Position numbers and translations under genes: made by a program. From Edaphochlamys debaryana (Eukaryota > Chlorophyta > Chlorophyceae > Chlamydomonadales), in the NCBI GenBank assembly GCA_016858145.1, contig JAEHOE010000081.1, positions 310,001 to 374,000 of the forward strand: a stretch of DNA of 64,000 nucleotides. Direction: 5' to 3'. Below the pieces are notes generated by a model. It was not told the DNA's origin. It ran no database searches and worked only from the letters and a program-made list of their open reading frames with translations. How positions within the stretch are numbered: position 1 is the stretch's first letter; every line of letters starts with the position of its first letter. Below are positions 35,429 through 45,967 of this stretch, in pieces.

Positions 35429-35995
35429 CAGTGTTGCTATCTTAGTGCGGAAGTGCGGGGGAGTGAGGCCATCCCGCACTTTTGGTGACGGAAAGAACCT
35501 CAAGTGCGGAAGCTCCCGCACTTTTGTAGCAAAGTTTGGTTGCGAGTGCGGCCCGCGCCGGCACATTTTTGAGCCTTCTGGCGGCTCAGGTGCGGGGGCC
35601 CCTCAACCCCTGGGGGGCCCACCGAACGGGCGCGGCCAGCCGGGCAGGCAGTCCCCTTCCCACCCCCACCGTCCAGCCCGCATCAAATGCACTTGCAGCA
35701 TGCACAACGGGCGGGGTTGCTGCTGGATTTCAATACCGCCTATATCAGCTCATGCGCCAGGGCGAGAGCCAGGCAGACTCATCCGCTTCAAACAGGCCTC
35801 CAGAACGCGGCGCCCTCCGCTACACTCCACCGCACTCTCCCGCACTTCTGGGCGGCAAGCGCTTGCCAAGTGCGGCCGCACGTTTTGGGCCGCCAAGGGC
35901 CACGAAGTGCGGCCCGCTTTCGCACTCTTGGGCTTGGACCCGAGGTCCAAGTGCGGGACCTCCCGCACTTCGGCCCAGGGAAGATAGCAACGCTG
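35429..35995. mobile_element. Non-autonomous hAT-type transposon (MITE-like), 567 bp
   Basis: The element begins CAGTGTTGCTATCTT and its reverse complement begins CAGCGTTGCTATCTT, a 15-bp terminal inverted repeat with one mismatch and the CAG start typical of hAT elements. The flanking 8 bp are GCGTAAAT (35421-35428) and GCGTGAAT (35996-36003), a target-site duplication with one difference and of the length hAT transposases make. The interior has many AGTGCGG / CCGCACT motifs in both orientations, densest near the ends, as expected for subterminal transposase-binding repeats. No transposase is encoded. Confidence 0.85.
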
Positions 35996-36076
35996 GCGTG
36001 AATGCGTGATCATGGGACCGCAGTTGCTTGCGTGAGTGCAGTCTGAGCTTGGGCTTGAGTAAATGATCTGGTCTTA

Positions 36077-36101
36077 GTGATGCCGCTTTTAGCGGCATCA
36101 C
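36077..36101. repeat. Perfect hairpin, 11-bp stem and 3-nt loop
   Basis: GTGATGCCGCT, TTT, AGCGGCATCAC. It lies about 80 bp to the right of the hAT-type element in spacer 5-6. It is not followed by a T-run in a terminator-like setting, and its role is unknown. Confidence 0.8.
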
Positions 36102-36666
36102 CAAGGCTCAATCGCGGGGGACTCTGGGGGTTGCGAAGTCGGGATGGGTTCGTGGCATTCGCGTGCACACGCAAGTCACGCACGGTCAGCGTATGGTGGC
36201 AGGCATCGCTGCGCGATGTTCAGAGCGTATGCCCGCAGTGCTTGGGGACCCTCGCAGCTGCTCGCAGCGGGTTCGGGCTGGGTCGTTCAACGACATTGCC
36301 GACTCCTCGCGACCCTCGCGCTCGTGCGGCGACTTGCGCCACACTCATGTGTATTCCCTGAATGCTTCCCTGAAGCTGTGCGGCGCTTCCAGCTGCCGGA
36401 GGCCATCGCGGTCCACCCAGTGCGTCAACAGCCTCTTTGCCGCATCCTGTGTAATGCTGTTCTTAAGGACAATCGGTGGCAGGCAACGCTTTGTGCTCCT
36501 GGCACAACGCCACCAGCGCGTCCGCCATTTGCAGCGCTGGGCCAACACTGGACGCATCGAGCTCACTATGACTATGATGTCCACTAGCGACGTCGCTGTG
36601 AACTGCGGCTCGGCGACAACGGTGCCTTCCGCGTGCAAGCGAATGGATGGAAGGTACGCGCGCACG

Positions 36667-36834
36667 TGCGCCGACGGCTTCGAGCCATTTCGCCCAGACC
36701 GGCGCGGTTATGGCGCTCTTGCATCGCTGGCTATCCATTGAGCGCGGTCACGCGGCGCCGGGAGGCTCCCCCGCATTCATGCCCAAGCGCCGACGGCTTC
36801 GCGGCCCTTTCGCCCAGGCCGGCGCGGTTATGGG
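36667..36834. repeat. Direct repeat of about 47 bp, two copies
   Basis: The copies at about 36667-36713 and 36788-36834 share GCGCCGACGGCTTCG, TTTCGCCCAG and CCGGCGCGGTTATGG with few differences. The spacing is about 120 bp. This may be a remnant of a tandem duplication or of a mobile element. Confidence 0.75.
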
Positions 36835-37209
36835 GTCGGCCTGACTGCGACTTTGATGTTCGACGGGCGGCATAACAAGGCTTTGATGCGGCCTGAACGT
36901 GTGCGGGAAGGGCGGGGTGGAGAATTGCGCGCTCTGGGAGACCCGTTATCGGGTGGGGGCTCGGGAGCACGGGAAGAGGCGCCGAGGGGAGCCGCCGCGT
37001 GAACCCTGGACCCCCTCATCCTCCTCCCCCTGCTACTCGAGTAGAGTGGGCTACAGTCGACTGGTTCAGCGACAGATGTCGGGGAAAGCAGGGCCGACCT
37101 TTCGCGCGGGATCGACAGCGATCTCGGCGCAAGAGCAAAGCAGCCCCTCCGCCGAACTGGCACAGCAACGCACTCCCGTTATCGCATAGTACATCAGAGC
37201 TCATACAGC

Positions 37210-39263
37210 ATGGAAGCATCCCACAATGTGCTCGCGGAAGTCTGCGGCCCGGACATCCTCGGCCGCATCGCGAGCTTCCTTCCGCCCAACGAGGTAGCTT
37301 GCACGCTGCGACTCGTGAGCCGCTCTACTAAGGATCATCTCCGGGAGCAAACCGTGGCACGGCTCTCTCAGCCCTCCCCGGCCGCGGCCTTCGCTGCTCG
37401 CTGGTCCGCCCCCGGCGCCTGCCGCGCCCTCTCCTACAAGCGCCGGCTGCAGCTGCTGTGCCTGACGGCCACCAGCGGGGATGTGGGTAACCTGGAGGTG
37501 GCTCTGGCGGCGGCGGGGCTGTGCCCGAGCGTGAAGCTGATGGCGGCTGCCGCTGCCGCCGGCCAGCTGCACGTGTGCCGCTGGCTGGCGGGGCGGGGGT
37601 GCCCGATGGAGGGACGAGGCCCAGAAGACAACCTCGTCGCTGCTGCCGCCAAGTGCGGCCATGCGGAGATCTGCGAATGGCTCCTGGATCAGGGATATGA
37701 TGGGAGCTGGGAGGGTGCGACCTCTGCTGCACGCGGGGGTCACCCAGAGCTCATGCGGGCCCTCCTGCGCAAGGTACCCCCGCCGCGCCCCGACAACAGC
37801 GATTCAATGAAGATGGGATTGCTGCAGGCAGCGGCGGAGGGCTGCGACCTGGGAACCCTCCAGGAGCTGTGGCGAGAGTGGGTCAGCGTGGGATCCGCCG
37901 GTGTGGATTGGGAGCGTGTGCGGAGCTCTGGCGCCGGCACGCCGACGGCGGTGGCTGCCTTCGCCGCCCGCAGCCCCACCCCTGACTGGGCGGCCAAGGT
38001 GGCGTGGCTGCTGGAGCAGGTGGGAGGAAAACTGGTGGCAGAGGGGAGGAGAGTTGGACGCCGGATGGAATGAGTTGCTAATCCCATTCCCCGCCGGCAG
38101 GGCGCTGAGCGGAGTTTGACGGTCGCCTCCGCCGCCGCCTCCCGCCCCGACGCCCTCGCCCGGCTGACCCTGCTGGTGGAGGGCATGGGCTTCCCGGTCG
38201 ACGCCTCCACGATCGACTCAGCAGCCTTGATGGGCCGGGCTGATGCCGTGCGGTGGCTTTTGGCCCGGGGCTTGCGGTTCGCGCCGGCTCACAAGGTTTA
38301 TGCTGCCTTCCTTGCAAAGCGGGGCCACACGGAGGTGCTCAGGGCCCTGCACGCCGGGGGCTGCCCACTGTCTCAACCTGAGACTTTGGTCGCCTGTGCG
38401 TTTGACTCGGGGAGCGTGGAGACGGTCAGCTGGGTGGTGGAGACGTTTGGGGCCGAGGCGCTGCAGGCCGCAGGGACAAGAGCCTTTGATACGGCCATCC
38501 GGCTGGGGAGCCTGGAGCTGGTGACGTGGCTGCGCGAGAGGGGCCTGGGCCCCGGCCCGGACGCCTGGCTAGATGCTGCAGAGGGCGGCTGCGTGGCTGT
38601 GCTCGAGCGGCTGCCGGAGTGGGGTGCGGACGTGCAGGTGGGACCACTACTAATGTGCACACGCAGGTAGCCTTCACACACTTGCGGTGCACATGCATGC
38701 CCCGCTTCCGCTCTCCACACGCCTCCTGTCCTTCCCTCACGGCGGGTCTCGACTGCGCTGCTTTGTTCAGCTCCATCGCCTTAGCTTCACTCTCTGCAGG
38801 CCCCCCGTCTTGCACTTACCAGGCTTCCTTGCATTACTAACTTACCGCCCGCACTCCGCCCTCCCGTATCGTCCTCGCCGTCTGTCCTCAGGCCCCCTCC
38901 TCTCCACCTGAGGCCGCTGCCGCCCTAGCTAGCCACCCGTACCTTACGGCTGCACGTCGCGGCGACCTGCTGACCCTGGAGACTCTGAGGCGCCTGGGCC
39001 TGCCCCTGGGCCGCACACAGCAGGAGAGTAGGGCTCGGATGGCCGAGGCAATCAAGTGCCATGCGCCCCTGCCCGCGCTGCGCTGGCTGCGGCGAGTCTT
39101 GGGCGAGGAGGTGGACTGGGCCGCGGCAGCGGAGGGAGCCCGCGAGGAGCACCACTTCCGGGTCTTGTCGGGGTGGCGCACGGAGTCGGGGTTGGGTTCG
39201 GACGTGGTGGCGTGGGTGCAGGCAGAGGCGGCGGCAGCGGCGGCGGCGCAGGCGCGGGAGTAG
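37210..39263 (+). CDS. F-box-like/ankyrin-repeat protein, array copy 6 (intact)
   Basis: Three exons (37210-38019, 38101-38637, 38892-39263) encode 572 aa. The start MEASHNVLAEVCGPDILGRI and the F-box-like helices are followed by ankyrin-type repeats as in the other copies. Intron 1 is only 81 nt and unrelated to the introns of copies 1-5. The C-terminal tail is not acidic: it ends VVAWVQAEAAAAAAAQARE. Exon 3 begins APSSPPEAAAA, where copies 1-5 begin DPG. Copy 6 therefore belongs to a second subfamily with copies 8 and 10. No lesion was found. Confidence 0.84.
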
Positions 39264-40292
39264 CACGGGGCTGGCTGAGCTGGCTATGCTGATACGGTAC
39301 CGTGCGGGTTAGACGCAAGACGGGCGGTGGGGGGTTCCTACGGGTTGTTGTTGGCCGGGTGTTTGGTGTTGCATGCCGGGGTGCGCACGACTGCCCATCG
39401 GAAAGCGGGCTGGTGGTGGCTGGGTTGGTGGAGAGGGTTGAGGTCTCGCCATGGAGCCAGACCTGACCGCAGGGGCCCCTGAGGGGAGGGTGCTGGGGCG
39501 GAGCCCCAAGCTTGGGCCGCGGGGCGAGGGGGGCATGGGCGTTGTTGGGGCCCGAGGAGGCCTGGGGTAGTGCACGTGCGGGTCACGGCAGGCCGCGGAG
39601 ACGGGTCCAGTCGGAGCCATGTCGGGAGAGGAGGCGCCAGGGGGCGCAGCCCCTGTCCTGCGGCCTCGCGGCCACCCTCATCCAGTGTGTGAGCGGGTGA
39701 GGGGCCGGACTCACGGGCCGGACTCCCGAGACTGGGAGATGGATGTAGCACGAGCATGTCAGGTGTGGAGACGGAGTTGAGCCATGCTGCCACGCAAGCA
39801 GGCTGCGGTGGGGGCATGTGACCCCAGTTGCGTGTGGGGTCGGCCCGGTGAGGCGCGAGTCGACCTGGGATTTGGGGATTCTGTGCTCACAGGGGCGGTG
39901 CCGGGAGTTCAGAACGTCGATGGGATGCGGCTGGATTTGGGCACCACCACCGACAACAACGACGTCAAAGAGTAGTAAGACTGCGCGTGACTGACTTGGT
40001 CTGGGTGCCGAGAGCCAAAAGGAATACTGCGCATACTGCGGAGGTCGTCGCTGAGGAGGGGGCGGAGGGGTGCGGGTCTGGGGGAACGGGGACCGCTCCG
40101 CGGTACAGCGCGTCAGCTGGGGCATGGATGACTTGGCAGCTACGAGTGCAGTGATACAAAACAGCGCCGTTGCTGAGTGCACAGAGCCAAGAAGCCTTTT
40201 GGCGGGAAGTCGGCCCCTTGCTCGCTATCGCGTCAGTCCTGAAACTCCATACAGGTCAGGACCCTCCTGCCTAGGATGTGTGCACTTCAGAA
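39264..40292. other. Array spacer 6-7, flank type A
   Basis: The first roughly 500 nt (39258-39760, flank A) recur after fragment 9 at 45958-46475 at high identity. No TGTAA was found close to the copy 6 stop. The right part leads to copy 7. No separate gene is seen. Confidence 0.55.
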
Positions 40293-42424
40293 ATGGCTGT
40301 AAGCCCGGATGTGCTCGCGGAGGTGTGCGGCCCGGACATCCTCGGCCGCATCGCGAGCGTCTTGCCTCCCAACGAGGTAGCTTGCACGCTGCGACTCGTG
40401 AGCCGCTTTACAGCTGAGCACTTCCTGGAGCACACCGTGGTGCGGCTCTCGGAGCCCTCCCCGGCTGCTGCCTTCGCCGCGCACTGGTCCGCCCCTGGGA
40501 TCTGCCGCGCCCTACCCTACAAGCGCCGTTGGCAGCTGCTGAGCCTGACGGCCGCCAGCGGGGATGTAGGTAACCTGGAGGCAGCTCTGGCGGCGGCGGG
40601 GCTGTGCCCGACCGTGGAGGTGATGGAGGCCGCCGCTGCCGCCGGCCATCTGCACGTGTGCCGCTGGCTGGCGGAGCGCTGGTGCTCGCTGTAGGGACCT
40701 GACGGGCTTTCCAGCCCCCTAGCCGCCGCCGCCAGGAATGGGCATGCGGCGATATGCGAGTGGCTCCTGGAGCAGGGGTGCGCTTGGGAGCCGCAGTGTG
40801 TGACCGCTGCTGCTCGCGGGGGTCACCTCGAGCTCACGCGGGCCCTCTTGCGCAAGGCGCCCCCGGGCCCGGGCGGTAACGTTCCCACGGACCACCTGCT
40901 GAGTGCAGCGGCGGAGGGCTGCGACCTGGGAACCCTCCAGGAGCTATGGCGAGAGAGGGCTGTGGAGGGATCTGCTGTTGTGGATTGGGAAAGTTTGCGG
41001 AGCTCTGCCGTCTGTGCCGCCGCCCGCAGCCCCACCCCCGACTGGGCGGACAAGGTGGCGTGGCTCCTGGAGCAGGTGAGGAGGAATGCAGAGAAACAAC
41101 TGCTGGCCAAGAGGACAGGGTAGTGGTGGCAGGTGTGAGCCGAGTGGGGTGGACGGGCGGATGTCACCAGTCCCTTCCAGTCCCTGAGTCCCTCCTTCTG
41201 CTGGCCTCCTCGCAGGGCGCCGAGCGGCACAGGGGAGTATGCTGGGCCGCCACCTCCTGCCCGGACGCCCTGGCCCGCCTGACCTTGCTGGTGGAGGGCA
41301 TGGGCCTCCCGGTCGACGCCTCTGAGGTCGATGCAGCAGTCGAAAGGGGCCGGGCCGACGCGGTGCGCTGGCTGCTGGCCCGCGGCTTCCGGCCAACTGC
41401 CGTCGCCGTCATGGGACAGCGCATGGCGGCAGTCCGGTGGGCTGCGGAGTGGGGCCACACGGAGGTGCTGAGGGCGCTGCACGCCGCGGGCTGCGAGCTG
41501 CTCCCGCCTCGGGATCTGATCGTCCATGCCTGCACCTCCGGGAGCGTGGAGACGGCCCGCTGGGTGGTGGAGACTTTTGGTCCCGAAGCGCTGCACGGCG
41601 CAAGGTATGAGGCCTTCCATGCTGCCCTGTTCTCCGGGAGCCTGGAGCTGGTGACGTGGCTTCGCGAGCGGGGCTTGGGCCCCGGCCCCGGTCCAGACCC
41701 CTGGAGCAGTGCCGTGTGGGCCGGCTGCGTGGCTGCGATCGAGCTGCTGGCGGAGTGGGGCGCGGACTTTCAGGTGCGTTGAGCGATCGACGTACGCTTG
41801 GCGGTCGCGTGCACCTATGCTTCTGAGTGCTTGTGTACGCCGGCACCGACAACGGAGCATATCGCAGGCGGCATGCAGGTGACATGCAGATTTCGCAGCC
41901 CCTCCCGGGTGCACCCCCCTGGCCGCGCCCACTTCCAGCCCCATGCATGCCCCACGCCTAGCAGTCTTGCTTTGCTTTTGTTGCCCTGCCGTCCATACCG
42001 CCTTGACCGCACCTTCCCCGCCCTCTCTCAGGACTCGGGCATCCCACCTTGGGAGCTGTACCTGATGGCGGCACGGCGCGGCGACCTGCTGACCCTGGAG
42101 GCCCTGCGGCGCCTGGGCCTGCCCCTGGGCGGGGCTCAGCAGTTGAGGGAACTGTTGGTCGGGGACGCCATCCAAGCGCCCCTTCAGGCGCTACGCTGGC
42201 TGGGGCGGGCCGTGGGCGAGGAGGTGGGCTTGGTCGCGGTGGTGAGGGCGGCCTGGATCACCGGGTTGCGAGCCGGTTGGCGGGCAGAGGTGAAGGCGTG
42301 GGTGAAGGCGTTTATCCGCTGGGTGAACGAGGTGGCGGGAAAGGGGCTGGCCCTCTGGGTGGCGAATGCAGCCCGCGCTGCCAACGAGTTACTTGGGGGG
42401 TGGCGGGCGGACGTGCCGCAGTGA
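40293..42424 (+). pseudogene. F-box-like/ankyrin gene, array copy 7, in-frame TAG in exon 1
   Basis: The exons are 40293-41075, 41216-41773 and 42032-42424. At 40692-40694 the conserved GAG of PLEG is TAG, so translation would stop after about 133 residues. The same frame stays open for the rest of exon 1, and exons 2 and 3 are intact. Exon 3 has a different end: after ALRWLGRAVGEEVG it reads through VKAWVKAFIRWVNEV and WVANAARAANELLGG to a TGA, without the acidic or poly-Ala tail. A degraded copy of this ending occurs at 50030-50215. Confidence 0.82.
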
Positions 42425-42779
42425 GTGTGAACGGCGGAGGCGGCGCAGGCGGCGGGAGGGAATGGAGGAGGAGGGCGACGATGTTGGGGACACGGAAGAG
42501 GGGACGACGAGGGGGATGGGTAGCACGGGAGCTGGGTGGGGGCAGGGGAAAGAGTTGTAGAGCAGAAGACCCGGGAACGTGCAGTGCAGAAAGCTCATTC
42601 AGCCCCATAACCATGGCACCATCACCATCATTCAGCGCCAAACCGTGGCACCCCTGGCAGCGGCCTACGTTTTACGTTTCCCCCCCAGGCAGGGGTAACG
42701 TCAACGTGAGCCCATGTTACCCCACTCGAACGCTCCACGTCACGTTACCCTAGGTAACGTGGAGGTAACGTAACGTGCA

Positions 42780-42784
42780 TGTAA
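42780..42784 (+). terminator. Poly(A) signal TGTAA, array copy 7
   Basis: TGTAA in GCATGTAAAAGC, 356 nt after the copy 7 stop, which fits the 388-443 nt spacing seen in copies 1-4. Confidence 0.5.
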
Positions 42785-43121
42785 AAGCACTATAAGGCCC
42801 CGTTTGTTGAATGGCCATGGCACTGGTGCGAACCTCTTGGCCATGCCGAAAGGCCCTCGCCCTCAGTCCGCGATGGCAGCGCGCAGGCCATAGTGAGTTT
42901 TGTAACGCAGACGTCGTCGGGTCGAGGGGAAGACATTACAGAGCTGCGGGTCGTCGATGGCCAGGGGCGGGTCGCTGGGGAAACCGCGTGCCGACGACTG
43001 CGTGCCGACTTGGCAGAGGCGCTATGGCAGCTGGAATGCAACACAGCAGCGGGAGCTTCACATAGCCACAGGGCCACTGAGTGATACCGGTAGAACTTTG
43101 CGTGGGAAATCTGCCGAGGGC

Positions 43122-43144
43122 AGTTCGCGGACTGGGCACTCCAT
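43122..43144 (+). promoter_or_regulatory. Shared upstream motif before array copy 8
   Basis: A block beginning GGCAGTTCGCGGACTG and continuing GGCACTC, 45-70 nt before the ATG. Near-identical blocks precede copy 10 (about 47613) and copy 11 (about 50950) at the same distance, while surrounding bases differ more. A promoter or 5' UTR element is inferred. Confidence 0.45.
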
Positions 43145-43188
43145 AACACTAGATCACAACTCTCTGCCATCATACCAACACTGCAGTC

Positions 43189-45246
43189 ATGGCTGTGAGC
43201 CCAAATGCGCTCGCGAAGGTCTGCGGCCCGGACATCCTTGGCCGCATCCACAGCTTCCTGCCGCCCAACGAGGTTGCTTGCACGCTGCGACTCGTGAGCC
43301 GCTCTATAGCTGCACAGTTTAGGGAGCACGCCTTGGTGCGGCTCTCGCAGCCCTCTCCAGCTGGAGCCTTCACCGCGCACTGGTCCGCCCCCGGCGCCTG
43401 CCGCGCCCTCTCCTACAAGCGCCGGCTGCAGCTAGTGTGCCTGACGGCCGCCAGCGGGGATGTGGGTAACCTGGAGGTGGCTCTGGCGGCGTCGGGGCTG
43501 TGCCCGACTGTGGCGAATATGGCGGCCGCCGCTGCCGCCGGCCAGCTGCACGTGTGCCGCTGGCTGGCGGAGCGCGGGTGCCCGCTGGAGGGATCATGGG
43601 TGGCCCCTAGCCCCCTGAACGCCGCCGCCAGGAATGGGCACGCGGAGATCTGCGAGTGGCTCCTGGAGCAGGGGTGCGCGTGGAGCGAGGAGTGCCCAGC
43701 CTCCGCTGGGCTCCGGGGCCACCCGGAGCTCATGCGGGCCCTCCTGCGCAAGGCGCCCCCGGGCCCCGGCGGAGGCGTTCCCACGGACGACCTGCTGAGT
43801 GCAGCGGCGGAGGGCTGCGACCTGGGAACCCTCCAGGAGCTGTGGCGAGAGAGGGCCGTGGAGGGATCTGCTCTTGTGGATTGGAAAAGTGTGCGGCGCC
43901 TTGCCCTTACCGCCGCCGCCCGCAGCCCCACCCCCGACTGGGCGGCCAAGGTGGCGTGGCTGCTGGAGCAGGTGAGTGGGTGACACGCTGGACAGGCCCC
44001 TGATGGCTTGACACATGCGCTGGGCCGGGGGCCTGCCTGCCATGTGTCGTACGCTTGGCGGGGATGGTGGGGCGTGGCCGGGCGGGTCCTGGGCAGGGCA
44101 GAGGCAGAGGCTCCTTTGCTTCTGCTTCTCAAGCGGCCAATCCTCCTCCCCTGCATACCACTCCCCAGGGAACGATTCAGGGTCGGGAATCCATCACCGC
44201 AGCAGCCGCCTCCCGCCCGGACGCCCTCGCCCGGCTGACCCTGCTGGTGGAGGACATGGGCTTCCCGGTCGACGCAGCCGCGGTCAGTGCAGCAGCCAGG
44301 GGCGGCTGCGCTGACGCCCTACGCTGGCTGCTGGCTCGGGGCTTGCGGCCAGTGCACACAGATAATTGGATCCTAATGGCTGCATATTTGGGCCACACGG
44401 AGGTGCCGAGGGCGCTGCACGCCGCGGGCTGCCAGCTGCCCCCGCCTGCAGAGCTCATCCGTCAGCTATGCCACACCGGGAGCGTGGAGACGGTCAGCTG
44501 GGTGGTGGAGACGTTTGGGGCCGAGGCGCTGCAGGCCGCGGGGCCTGAGGCCTTTCGTGTAGCGCTCACGTCCGGGAGCCTGGAGCTGGTGACGTGGCTG
44601 CACGAGGGGGGCTTGGGCCCCGGCCCCAATCCCTGGGACTCTGCTGCCTATGGCGGCTGCGTGGCTGTGCTCGAGCTGCTGGCGGAGTGGGGCGTGGACG
44701 CGCAGGTGCGTTCCCTTGATGACGGCTCTTGTGTGTTGTGGTGCGTTGCTTGACACTTGCACACAATGGCATGCACCTCCGTATGCGCCTCGCTGCTTCT
44801 GGTATGCGCCTCCCTCCTGCCTTTACCTCGCCTTCCTACCTTGCATCACTCTCCGCCCTCCCCGTATCGTCCTTGCCTTCTTTCCTCAGGCCCCCTCCTC
44901 TCCGCCTGAGGCAGCCTCTGCCCTAGACATGCACCCGTACCTGCGGGCTGCCGGGCACGGCGACCTGCTGACCCTGGAGGCCCTGCGGCGCCTTGGCCTG
45001 CCCCTGGGCCGCACACAGCAGGAGAGGGAGGAGGTGGTGGCGAGAGCGATTAAGGAGTTTAGAGCGCCGCTGCCGGTGCTGCGCTGGCTGCAGGAAGCCG
45101 TGGGGGAGGTGGACTGGGCCGCGGCGGCGGAGGCGGCGGAAAGCGCACAAGACGTGGCGGCGGGGTGGCGGGCAGAGGTGCAGGCGTGGGTTGAAGCGGA
45201 GGCCGCGCAGGCGGCGGCGCAAGGGCACGGAGGAGGAGGACGATGA
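43189..45246 (+). CDS. F-box-like/ankyrin-repeat protein, array copy 8 (intact)
   Basis: Three exons (43189-43971, 44169-44705, 44890-45246) encode 558 aa. F-box-like residues 11-45 (DILGRIHSFLPPNEVACTL) precede the degenerate ankyrin repeats. Exon 3 begins APSSPPEAASALDMHPYL and ends in an Ala/Gln/Gly tail (AWVEAEAAQAAAQGHGGGGR). Intron 1 is a hybrid: its first 31 nt match copies 1-3, the next part matches copies 4 and 5, and the end is unique. This shows recombination or conversion among copies. No lesion was found. Confidence 0.84.
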
Positions 45247-45706
45247 AGAGGACAAGGGAGCGCAGGCGGAGAGGACGAGGGGGATGAGGAGCACAGGTAC
45301 TGCACGAGCCGGGGCGGGGCCAGGGAAAAGAGGTTGCAGAGTACCTGAATGAGGGGTTCCGTGTGCGGTGCAGAGAGCGACCGCAGTAGGGCGCAGCCGT
45401 GCTGATGGAGGGGGGCGGATGCATAGGAGCGGGATGCGGGTATTGGGGGCCCAAGGCGCGGGAATGAGGGCAAGGCGGATTCCATTTTGAGACTGAAGTT
45501 GAAGTTGCATCCCTTGCCGTGGGCGGGGCGGGCGAGGGTCTGGCCAGGTCCCTGGGGATCCCTGGGGCTGCCGCCGTCAGGGAACGACCCCACAATCATG
45601 CAGCGTTGAAGTTTACGAGTACCCGAGCGTGTTGGAGTGCGGGGATGTGAGTGCTGGCGATAGAGTGAGGCTACTGTGTTTGTGCTGTGCGCTGCCCCGG
45701 GCGGAC
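45247..45706. other. 3' flank of array copy 8, flank type C
   Basis: The block 45344-45715 recurs after copy 11 (52944-53268). It ends abruptly at the start of gene fragment 9, so the junction near 45716 is a recombination point. Confidence 0.65.
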
Positions 45707-45967
45707 AGGGACTGACTCAGGCTCTCGTCAGTGAGGCAACTAGGTGGGACGCGCCCCTGCCGGCGCTGCGCTGGCTGCGGGGGGCCGTGGGCGAGGAGGT
45801 GGACTGGGCCGCGGCGGCGAGGGCCGCCCGGGATGCGTACGAGGGAGGCGGAGGCGGCCCGCCGCTCCCATGGGCTGGCGAGGTGGCGGGCGGAGGTGCA
45901 GGCGTGGGTGCGGGCGGAGGCGGCGGCGACGGCGGCGGTGCAAGCGCAGGGGCAGGGGCGGGAGTAG
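45707..45967 (+). pseudogene. Array fragment 9: exon 3 piece only
   Basis: From ALVSEATRWDAPLPALRWL through GEEVDWAAAARAARDAYEG the sequence matches exon 3 of the array genes. It then shifts frame at about 45845, where the original frame would continue ARWRAEVQAWVRAEAAATA and stop. It has no exon 1 or 2. Its downstream flank (type A) is the same as that of copy 6, so it derives from a copy-6-like gene. Confidence 0.85.

Larger units (their letters stand above)
35084..37209. other. Array spacer 5-6 with hAT-type insertion
   Basis: About 340 nt of copy 5 3' flank is followed by the 567-bp transposon (35429-35995), then 1.2 kb of sequence unlike the other spacers. That last part contains a perfect 11-bp-stem hairpin at 36077-36101 and a direct repeat of about 47 bp at 36667-36713 and 36788-36834. 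Open frames in the last part (for example 36163-36741, +) show no motif and no start context that I trust. Confidence 0.55.
42425..43188. other. Array spacer 7-8 with GTAACG-rich stretch
   Basis: This is the copy 7 3' flank and copy 8 upstream region. At 42665-42790 there are many GTAACG/CGTTAC motifs and a 9-bp-stem palindrome (CACGTTACC, CTA, GGTAACGTG). The block just upstream of copy 8 (GGCAGTTCGCGGACTG at 43122) is shared with copies 10 and 11. Confidence 0.6.

Noticed and set aside
36163..36741. A 192-aa plus-strand frame in spacer 5-6
   Set aside because: Composition is like that of random GC-rich DNA, with no motif, and overlapping frames on both strands are equally open.
39258..39760. 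Flank A as a dispersed mobile element (second copy at 45958)
   Set aside because: Both copies directly follow array exon 3 sequence, so segmental duplication of the gene with its flank explains them without a transposon. No terminal repeats were found.
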